DNA of 64,000 nucleotides from Tetradesmus obliquus (taxonomy: Eukaryota > Chlorophyta > Chlorophyceae > Sphaeropleales > Scenedesmaceae): contig CP126191.1 of the NCBI GenBank assembly GCA_030272155.1, positions 8,454,501 to 8,518,500 of the forward strand. Direction: 5' to 3'. Position 1 is the stretch's first letter, and every line of letters begins with the position of its first letter. The position numbers were made by a program, and so were the translations under genes. Of this stretch, positions 56,414 through 64,000 are shown in pieces. The notes beneath the pieces were generated by a model. It saw nothing but the letters and a program-made list of their open reading frames with translations, was not told where the DNA came from and did not search any database.

Positions 56414-56586
56414 GTCTCACCCTCCATGCCGTATGCTGCTGCCGGCAGGCTCCCCAGGTCCACGCCTGGCACCGGGATGAAGTAGCCCAGCCGGATCACC
56501 AGCAGCATGCCGGCCGTGACCAGCAGCCGCTGCAGCACAGGCCAGTTGCGGCGCAGCACGCCGGGCAGCAGCAGCCGCTGCCACCA
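51042..56586 (-). CDS. SCY2: SCY2, plastid SecY-type preprotein translocase subunit, N terminus unresolved
   Basis: Nine exons in phase: 56586-56421, 55970-55786, 55134-55075, 54545-54368, 53989-53817, 53443-53300, 52852-52649, 51980-51762, 51122-51042; about 403 residues from exon 56586. SecY forms the protein-conducting channel; SCY2 is the second plastid form, placed in the inner envelope of plants. Landmarks: RLGYFIPVPGVDL (TM1 and periplasmic-type loop), LFELGISPHINASIIVSLLL (TM2), NYLALGFALQS, TITAAGVGNGSTLVICMGI, EVRLPIVQYSK, FPLLLNSSGVM, the NPPEVAEYF cytosolic loop, and a last TM with LVIIVGAVMQTSRQVESL. The FPL.LNSSGVM and VGNG motifs and the SCY2-like C-terminal half support SCY2 over the thylakoid SCY1. 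Upstream exons must encode a transit peptide; candidates at 56600-57400 could not be fixed. Five or more junctions carry duplicated exon edges. Confidence 0.9.
51402..51427 (-). repeat. Copy of SCY2 exon-8 donor edge
   Basis: CCGCACCTGCCGCGACGTCT matches the exon-8 donor edge at 51757-51782 (GCGCACCTGCCGTGACGTCT). A further fragment at 51525-51560 (GATGACGACCAAGCTGGTGG) matches the next exon bases, so the exon end is represented twice in the last intron. Confidence 0.75.
51963..52103 (-). repeat. Duplicated SCY2 exon-8 acceptor edge with CTG tract
   Basis: The exon-8 start and acceptor (51963-51985) recur in diverged form at 52079-52103 (GGATGCTCACGTTGATCTG). CAG runs on the plus strand (51981-52022, 52056-52075) separate them. 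Confidence 0.75.
52486..52665 (-). repeat. Copies of SCY2 exon-7 donor edge
   Basis: The exon-7 end and donor (52641-52665, GCACCCACCATGGTGAAGTA) recur at 52545-52569 (GCACCCACCATGGTAAAGCA) and more weakly at 52486-52507. The copies alternate with ATTGTGCTATTGCAAAGTGC blocks, giving a unit of roughly 60-95 bp. Confidence 0.78.
53115..53323 (-). repeat. Duplicated SCY2 exon-6 donor edge
   Basis: The exon-6 end plus donor (53295-53323) recurs at 53115-53143 sharing CCCGAGGAGTTGAGCAG. Spacing is 180 bp. The copy retains a CATG|GTGAG-like site. Confidence 0.82.
53421..53562 (-). repeat. Duplicated SCY2 exon-6 acceptor edge
   Basis: The 30-bp block GGGCTGCCAGGCTGCGGCGG + CTCCTGCACG (53421-53450) recurs without mismatch at 53533-53562. 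Spacing is 112 bp. Exon 6 is thus flanked by copies of both its ends. Confidence 0.9.
53994..54126. repeat. Long CAG/CTG tract at SCY2 exon-5 acceptor
   Basis: About 130 bp of CAG on the plus strand (CTG on the coding strand) with CGG interruptions, ending 5 bp from the acceptor. A second pure tract (54308-54359) lies near the other end of the same intron, adjacent to the exon-4 donor. Confidence 0.95.
54916..55101 (-). repeat. Duplicated SCY2 exon-3 donor edge
   Basis: The exon-3 end and donor (55070-55101, CTCACCGACTGCAGCGCGAA) recur at 54916-54945 (CTTACCGACTGCAGCGCAAA), 154 bp away. On the coding strand the copy has an even more consensus-like GTAAG donor. Confidence 0.85.
55137..55222. 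repeat. CAG/CTG tract at SCY2 exon-3 acceptor
   Basis: A triplet tract (CTG on the coding strand) with regular CGG interruptions running to within a few bases of the acceptor at 55135-55136. Confidence 0.93.
55430..55805 (-). repeat. Array of SCY2 exon-2 donor-edge copies
   Basis: The exon-2 end and donor (CTCACCCCCTTGCCCTCCTT at 55781-55800) recur at about 55693-55708, 55597-55616 and 55430-55450, with a weaker fifth copy near 55530. Between copies lie CTG runs on the plus strand (CAG on the coding strand). On the coding strand each strong copy gives GCAAGGGG|GTGAG. Confidence 0.85.
56361..56411. repeat. CTG/CAG tract just after SCY2 exon-1 donor
   Basis: CAG on the coding strand, starting 10 bp inside the intron. 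A shorter CTG tract (coding strand; 56178-56203) lies later in the same intron, so the two could pair in the transcript. Confidence 0.92.
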
Positions 56587-56770
56587 CTGCAGCGGCCTGG
56601 GGGCGGCGTTGCGAGGGGTCGAGTTGTTGTTGCGGTGCGCAGGGGGAGAGAGCAGTGCTGTGCGTAAGTGTCATTAGTGTGTACATGTCGAGGAGGAGCA
56701 CAGGCTTGAAGTTGTGCTGGGTTGTGAGCCTGCAGGCGCTGCTGGGTGCTGGTGTTTTGCAACAGCTGGC

Positions 56771-56801
<31 letters not shown>

Positions 56802-56872
56802 GTGCAAGTCTGCAGTTCCTAGCCCTTTCTGTGCATTGTAGCTTGATGTAATGCAGGCTTGCATGCAACAGG

Positions 56873-56911
<39 letters not shown>

Positions 56912-59900
56912 AGACATCTGGGTGGGGTGAGCTGCGGATGTGTCAGGCGGCAATACACCTGCTGCCTTGCACAAGGGTGCCCCTGAATATATACACCATC
57001 GACGTCGCACAGCAAATCTCAGTGACCATTTTGAAGTTGTTGCACAACTGCTGTTGTGCTGCTGTGTCACTCACTCCGCGCTGCTACCGCCTGCCGGGCC
57101 ATATTGTGGAGACGCCCCAGCAGCAGCTGCTGCTGCTAATGTCCTCGACTTGTGCCGCCCATGCACCGCTGCTGTGCTGCTGCCGCCGGCTGGCCATGGT
57201 AACGGCTGTGAACTACATGCACTAGCGCTGCCGCTACATAAATGACTGCTGCTGCTGCTGCTGCTGCTGTTTGGCCGAGGCACAGCTGCTGCAAGGCCTG
57301 CTGCTCTGCATTGGAGGGCTCGGCCATGTCCAGGCCACCTGCTCACTGCCTGCTGCAGCCCTGCGCAACACAGCCAAAGCTTTAGCAACAATCAACCACA
57401 TGCAGTGCGGTGTGTGCAGAGTCACGGCACTGTCGTGCTGCTGCCGCTGCTGCCGCACTGTTGCTGTGGCTGCTGCTGCCTTCTAAGTTGGGATCCATAT
57501 AACATCCTGTGCGTGCTGAACAGCAGTAGTACCTGTTCTGCGCGGTGCCCAGCTCCTCACGGGTGCTTGATTGGCTGGTGTGCTGAGAAGCAGCATGTGG
57601 ACTGCTGCTACTGTGCCTCTGCGGGCAAGTGGAGCATGATCGTGCTACTCTTTTCCTATTTCGACTACGCTGTTCGGGTGAACTACAATTGATTTATTGA
57701 GGCAGCCGGTTCTGCAGTGCTGCGTTCGAGCATGCATCAATGTGCCTCCCCGCCCTGTGGCCGCAGATAGACGTTGTACACGTTGCACACCGTTTTGAAA
57801 TGTGATCTACTTGTAATTGTTAGCCTCCACATGTAGTTTGACGTTCGTGTCGAATTCAAAACCTAGGACCTTCTAACTCCTGCATGACTACTGCCGGCAC
57901 CACGACCGTATTCAAGGGTTATAACGTGCCCCGTCGAACAGCTACTGAACTCTGCATTACACAACTTCACCTGCAACACTCTGCTGACACCAAGATGCAC
58001 ACAACAGCAAGGCACATGTCTGTCATGACAGCCAGCTGCGACCCCTTGAAATAACACAACACAAACCGCCACCAATTACTTGCAGTAATGCTACACTGTG
58101 ACACTGCAATTCCTTGCCATTGGACCATAAAATTAACAAAGTGACAGACCAGATGAGACCCGAACAACCGGCACCGGATAAGGCAATAGCCTTGTCTGTC
58201 AGCAGTGCCGAGCATGCATGCAGTTGGGTTATGAATCCTGAAGACCTGGCTGTCACACACCATGTGCAGTACGCTCAGCTTCCGCGCACTCTGTTCTGCT
58301 CACCAACACCCTGCAATGAGTGACAACATCTTCAAGCCGATCACAGGCACTACCAAATCACTGCCATAACCTGTAAGAGCAGTCCCATCAACCGCTCTTG
58401 CAAACTAGGCTACCACAATGCAACCGTCTAGTGAAACATACACATGCCGCAGGAGCCTCCTGAAAATACAGAGCTAATAACGCTCAGAACTACTGTTGAA
58501 CAATGCACATACACGCACAAGTGTTAGCATGCAATGCAGGCTACCGAGGGTGGGCACCAACCAGAACCAATACACCTTGCACCCTCAGGTGTGATCCGCA
58601 GCAGCACACCAACACAGGCGACAGCTGCGGGCTGCCGATTGTGCTCGAAGAAAGGCAGCGGCACAACAAGTGTGGCGGCCCTCCACAAGCTATACATGGC
58701 TCATACATAAGATGTAAAGGCATGCAGCATCTACTACAGTACAAGGCACTGCTTATTTGAAGCACTGCAGTTTGTTCTGAAGGGAGACTCCGTGACAAAA
58801 TCGGGCGGTGCAAATTAGCACTCAGGATGTCACCCAGCGGTCACCCGCAAGTGCGTTTGATTGCAGCGCATCAGACCCTGCCAGCCTGACACACCTCTGG
58901 AGCCTCTCAACATGCCACATGTCATGCTGCGAAACAATGCTCCCCCACCCAGGCACCTGCACAGACCACCGCCCACACGTTGCGCGATCACTGCTTGTTC
59001 AGCAGTGCTGGCAGCGCCGTGACGCTGCCACCCCAGCACCTCAGGGACCCACGTGATCGAGGTGCCAGGAGAGTGTTGCTGTGCAGGCAGCCACAAATCA
59101 GCCACAAGACGCTACCATGCAATCAGCCCCCATGCTGGTGTAACACCCTCCAATCGCACAGCTGACACCGCTTGTTGAAGTTGTTGCTGAAGCTGTTATG
59201 CTGATACAACCTGCATTACAGGCAGGACACGGCAGCACTGCCGGAAGCGAACAAACGACATATGGCAATAATACATCACGATCCGACGCGTGCATACCCA
59301 TCCTGCCTGGTAATGCTGCAAGCAGCCGATGGCACCCTGACCCTGGCATCCATACCGTGCCAAACAAGTACCAAGTTCAAGGTAAAGAAGGACCTGCCAG
59401 AAGCTCTACATGCAGCAGCTGCTTGCCAATAACACAACTGCTGATGCTGCAGCCAGCAACAGCACCAAGCACACGGTGCCAGCCCATATCAACAGCGTCA
59501 GCAGTTACTCCAGGAGAGCGAGCAAAGCAGAAAAGGCAACCTAGCACACATGTATTGGCATGCACGCGGGATGCCAACTGAGAGGTGTTGTTGGTGAGCC
59601 CAACATGTGTAGTGTGCTGTAGCTCTGGGCCAGATGACACATGCTGGGCACGCGTAGCGTATGCAATGCCCTGCTGTCCCAAACCAGAAGCGCTGACATC
59701 CCCAGCTGCAGACGCAAGTATCGCACAGGACAGTACACATACACAGAGAAAGAAATGCATGTAAGGTGGTGATACAACAGGTCACTGGGATGACCCAAAC
59801 GTGCCACGGCAATGAATTGACAGCTCACAATGCTGCCGCACAGCTGCCACGCAGGCCAGCTAACAGCTGACAACCGGGCATCAGCAACCATGCAGGATCG

Positions 59901-61687
59901 GCAGGCAGTGCTGCACACAAACAAACCCGCATGCGAACCCTCCTGCAGCAAACACGCCACTTCTTTTGCATTCATAACATCAGGCGCTGCTCAGCACCGG
60001 GCCTATTGCGCCGCTGTCTCTGCGCGCCCACAGCTGTAGCCTCTGATCACGTCCCCGCAGAGTACACAGATATGCAAGCCACATGGTTGAGCAAGCTGCT
60101 CAAGGCCATGCAGCGCACACACCCATATGTACAACACAAGCCTGCCTGAGCGTGCTCATGGCTGCACAAGGTGAATACCACCCCTGCAGAGCAGAGAGCA
60201 TGTCTGGCGATGCAGTGTGGTGATCCATGAAAGCTGCACAGTTCTTGAAATAGCCCTTTTGGGCAACGCAGCACATCACGTGCATGATCCACGAGCAACT
60301 AACTTCCATGCAACACAACCGCAGTTGCTTTGGATGCACTTCACTAACCCGCTGCAACACAGGCAATGCTACTCAATCGCAAGTGCTCCAGGACAGCGCT
60401 TGGCCTGCCTGGAGCTTGTACGCAAAACCCCTTGTGCATGATGTGCATGCCACGTCGTGTGCGATGTGCAAATGTCTCACAAATGTGCAGCGCCCAACAG
60501 GCCCATGCTGCACACAGAGCGCCCGGCTTCTATGCAGCTCTCCACAATCAACAGGTATCACAGCAGCACCTCACGGCGCAATCAAGACAGCGCCAGAATG
60601 AATTAGAACAGAGCCAGACTCAAAAGAGCACAGTCCAAACTCTGGTTGCTGTGGAGGACGTGATGATTGGCCAGGCACGACAAAGAATCAGCACGATAAC
60701 ACCCAAAGCAACCAATCACATCACAGCAAGAGAGGTTCACCTGAAAGACAGCCAATGAGCATCAGGCAGCCAGCGGTTGCGCACAGGCTGCCAGCCAGGC
60801 AGGGTCATCAATGCCCCAGCCTAGCCTGTCTCGCTCAGCTGCACTCACAAATCCTGCAGGGCTGGGTGCAGCACCCACAATACGTCTGCAGCTGCCACCC
60901 TGGCAGCAAGCAGGCACGCACACATGGCAGGCCAACGCCTGTGTCTAGTCACAGCTGCAAGCATGCAGTGCTGCTGACAGCAGGCGATGCTCAGTTCTCA
61001 TGTGCCTGCGCTGCTGGACCGCAGCACAGAGCACGTGATTTGTTTTGTTGTTTCCAATCACCCCATCACCCCACCGTCAAACTGAATACCGCTGCACCTG
61101 CAGTAGCAGACGCGGTCTGAGTGCTGCTACTGTCACTGCCATTCACTCCCCTCCCTGATAGTGGGCTTGAACGCCCGTGCAAGGACGGTATGGGCACGCA
61201 GCAGCGTTGTTGAAGTGTGGCAGCTGGCGCACACTAACACACTCCAACGAACATCCCAAAGCGCAAACAGGGTGAACAAAGAGAACTCAAGCCAGCTAAA
61301 AGCTGGGTGATGCTGGCCTGCTGCTTGCTGGCAGCGTAAACAACAAAGACTGCGCAATCAGAATACACCGCACCCACCACAAAAACACCTGCTCTGAACC
61401 GCTGCTACAGATCCCACATGAACACGCGATGAAGCACATGGGAGCCACACACACAATGCTGCTCATGCGACGCAGAAGTGTGCCCAGTGCCCAGATCCCC
61501 CATGGACACATCAGTCCAGGCAAGCACGCCGCTGCCACTGCCGCTGACTAACCCAAATAACGACTGTGTCTATACAGCACACACACAAGCACAGCCTCAC
61601 CACAATGTGCTGCTGTACTGCATAGAATGTAGGCAAGCCACCGCTCCGCTGCACCATCCGTGTTTACAGCAACAGGCTGCACGACAC
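56587..61687. other. Interval without recognised gene; SCY2 5' region and kinase 3' flank
   Basis: The first several hundred bases (to about 57400) probably hold the missing SCY2 transit-peptide exon(s), introns with CTG/CAG tracts (56776-56795, 56873-56911, 57246-57269) and promoter. From about 57500 to 61600 triplet repeats disappear, base composition is more even, and I find neither conserved frames nor linked exons. Part may be a long 3' untranslated region of the minus-strand kinase. A non-coding or lineage-specific gene is possible but unsupported. Confidence 0.45.
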
Positions 61688-63811
61688 CTACTCTGCAGCA
61701 GGCACCAGCACTGGCTGAGCATTGGCGTGTGCGCGAAGCTCAGGCAGCAGGCAGCTCAGGGGCAACTCCCCGGACAGCGTGCGGGGGCCCGCCAGCGGCG
61801 AGAAGCTGCTGCGGCTGGGCAGCAGCGCGCCGCCGCTGCCGCTGCTGGCTTGGTGCCGCCCGGGGCTCAGCTGCGGCACATCCACAGGCCGCGTGCGCGG
61901 CAGGCCGTGCGGCGGCAGCTCCACCACGTTGTTGGTGGCGCCTGCGCCGCTGGGCGTGGGCGTGTAGCCCAGCACTCCTGCAAGCCACGGGTGCGCCAGC
62001 GCCTGCTGCGCGGTGATGCGCGTGGCGGGGTTGCGGTCCAGCATGCGCGCCACGAGGTCCTGCGCCTCTGCGCTGATGGGCGCCCACAGCTCGCGCGGGA
62101 ACTGCACCTCATGCGTGCGGATGGCCGCCACGATCTCGTACGGCTGCAGCTTGGACACGTCACTCAGCGACTTGCTGCGCCAGAACGGCAGGCGGCCTGT
62201 CAGCATCTGGTACATCTGCGGGAGGAGGGGAAGGAGGGGGAGGAGGGAGAAGGCATCGACTGTCAGACGCTGTAGCGTAGCTACAGATGCACATTGCAGC
62301 AGTGGTATGCGCACGTAACCACCCACCAGCACAAGCACTCTCCGCAAAGCTGTAGCCAAGAGCTGGCCACGAAGCAGATCATGCAGCCTAACCCAGTCCA
62401 CCCCATAGCAGCACACGCCTGCGGCCAAGCAACACACGCAGTACCAAGCAGCAGGCAGACTCACCATGACGCCAGCTGCCCACATGTCCACACCGACGCC
62501 AAAGCGCTGCAGCGCCATCTCCGGTGCCATGTACAGCGGGCTGCCGCAGCACTGCGTCAGCGGCCTGCCCTTGGCTGCCACCCTGCTGCAGCCAAAGTCC
62601 ACGGCACGCACTTGCAGGTGCGGAGCCTGCTGCGCACGGGGCGAGGTAGGGCACTCGCTGCCTTCGCTGAACATGATGTTGGCGGGCTTGAGGTCAGCAT
62701 AGCAGATGCTCTTGCTGCAAATCCCAAGCACAGAGAACGGCAGACCACAGCGATGAGTCAGAGCACTTGCGCAGCAATCGCCAGCAATAGGGACACATGT
62801 TGCAGCACAAAAGGTTATGTGACGCACGCACACGCACACAAAGAGGCGCAAGAGCAGCAGTAGAATCCAACGCGCAGCAGAGCACGTGCATAGGCTGCCG
62901 AAGCCCTAGCCAGCCCGCGCACCTGTGCAGCTCCACCAGCATGTCCAGCACGCCACGCATGATGGTGGCAGCCTCCACCTCGCTGACGCAGCCGTTGGCG
63001 TCGAGCAAGCTCTTCAAGTCGCCGCCCGCGCAGAGCTCCTGCACAATGTACGCATGCTCCTCATCCTGCGCATGCAGCGGAGGCACACAGGCAGGGGAAA
63101 GCATGTCAGCCTTCACGTGAGCCTTGAGTTTGCCTGATGTGCGGCAACTTGATGCACAATCTCAATCCAACACCAGTATCCAACACCAACACCAGTATCC
63201 AACACCAAAGACTACACAATACTCGCAGCAATTCCTGCTCGACAGCAACTGCACCAGTGCTGCTGCAAACCACAGCTGCACCTGCTGCCCCTCCCTGGCT
63301 ACCGCCTTTGAGGCGCCACACGCACCTCATACAGCCCCTCCAGCTTGGCCACAAACTTGGAGCCCTGCGCCTGCACCCATGTGCTGACCTCCCTGCTGAT
63401 GGCCTCCAGCTGCATGCCACCATGGCTGCCTGCCTTCTTCAGCACCTTGACTGCGTAGCTGAGGCCTGTTCTCTTGTGCACAGCCTCATGCACTGTGCCA
63501 AAGCTGCCGCGGCCAAGCACTTGCCCAACTGCAAACTTGCTGGTGAAGCCAGCATTCCAGCCCAACTGCGGCGCAGCGCTGCAGCATGACTCACATGCTG
63601 CTGCTGCAGCCAGCAGCGCTGGATGATGCCGGCTTGCTGGCCAGGACCTGCTGCCAAGGAAAGCGTCATTGGCATGTGGGCAGGGCCGCAGCCTTAGCAG
63701 GCTGTGAGGCACTGCGACATGATGCGGCTTTGGGGTCACAGTTGTGTGAAGGCATGATGAAGTGGTGGACTTGAGGTCTCCGTGTAGAACGTGAGTGAGG
63801 GCGTAGCTCAT
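61688..63811 (-). CDS. CDPK-like Ser/Thr protein kinase without visible EF hands
   Basis: Four exons in phase: 63811-63326, 63065-62923, 62714-62465, 62215-61688; 468 residues. The kinase domain covers residues about 93-340: glycine loop GRGSFG (100-105), AVK lysine K122, hinge IVQELCAGGDL, catalytic loop YADLKPANIMF (Asp217, Lys219, Asn222), DFG at 249-251 and APE at 273-275. It continues through MYQMLTGRLPFW and an RNPATRITAQQALAHPW end motif. This order is typical of calcium-dependent and related kinases. The usual His-Arg before the catalytic Asp is Tyr-Ala, seen in some plant and algal CDPK-related kinases (memory, not checked). The C-terminal 120 residues are Pro/Ser-rich and contain no EF-hand loop, so calcium control through its own EF hands is unlikely. 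The 90-residue leader is Cys/His/Ala-rich; start by first in-frame ATG. Confidence 0.9.
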
Positions 63812-64000
63812 TCCTAGAGCGTGATGACGCTCTGGAGCTCAATCAAGCCAAAGGCACACTCCAGAGGCTGGGTGTGGCACCACCTAAGGTCTCCTTCTGC
63901 TGGCTGGTCCAGCTGACGCAGGTACGTCTGTAAAGCACCTGCGCAGAGCGTGCAACAATAGCGAAACAGTGAAAAGGGGGAAAGCGAGCACAAAGTTGAG
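63812..64000. promoter_or_regulatory. 5' flank of the kinase gene
   Basis: Only 189 bp remain before the window ends. It should hold part of the kinase 5' leader or promoter. No feature is evident. Confidence 0.35.

Noticed and set aside
57400-61600. Possible genes among many 60-140 codon frames
   Set aside because: None shows a domain, biased codon use or linkable splice sites in phase. They fall on both strands without order.

Overview
The window looks like nuclear DNA of a chlorophycean green alga, most like Scenedesmaceae or volvocine relatives. The exact taxon is inferred, not shown. The genes are rich in GT-AG introns (typically CAG|GTGAG donors and TGCAG acceptors). Coding and intronic DNA is saturated with CAG/CTG triplets that encode polyQ, polyA and polyS tracts. 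The gene set is plant/algal: an SBP-box factor, the plastid Sec translocon SCY2, plant-type VPS8 and a plastid-type ribokinase. TGTAA, the usual green-algal polyadenylation signal, lies shortly after several stop codons. I rebuilt exon structures by hand from splice sites and codon phase. Genes with a consistent phase throughout are stated with more confidence.

Layout: 1-3925 holds no convincing gene, only minisatellites and tandem duplications. Next come an SBP-box transcription factor (minus, 3926-5632) and a giant 14-exon VPS8 gene (minus, 6793-19836), the CORVET tethering subunit. A 487-bp divergent promoter separates VPS8 from a plus-strand leucine-rich-repeat gene (20324-34562). The third and fourth exons of that gene are separated by a 10.5-kb intron. 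The intron contains a CACTA-type DNA transposon (23198-26697), a cluster of duplicated 0.7-1 kb units (27150-31225), a small minus-strand reading frame and two identical tRNA-Gly(GCC) genes.

Convergent to it lies a ribokinase (minus, 35406-38605), then a DUF4202 protein (minus, 39189-41105, first exon unresolved) and a 12-exon, about 1,004-residue protein with a likely transit peptide, coiled coils and helical repeats (minus, 42246-50545). After these come plastid SecY homologue SCY2 (minus, 51042-56586, N terminus unresolved), about 5 kb without recognised genes, and a CDPK-like protein kinase (minus, 61688-63811).

The most unusual feature recurs across genes. In VPS8, SCY2, the ribokinase, the DUF4202 gene and the coiled-coil gene, the last or first 20-60 bp of an exon, together with its splice site, is repeated inside the adjoining intron, from two to about five times at roughly 95-280 bp spacing. 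These copies look like decoy splice sites. I count about 18 junctions affected, and this is the main candidate for a previously undescribed process.
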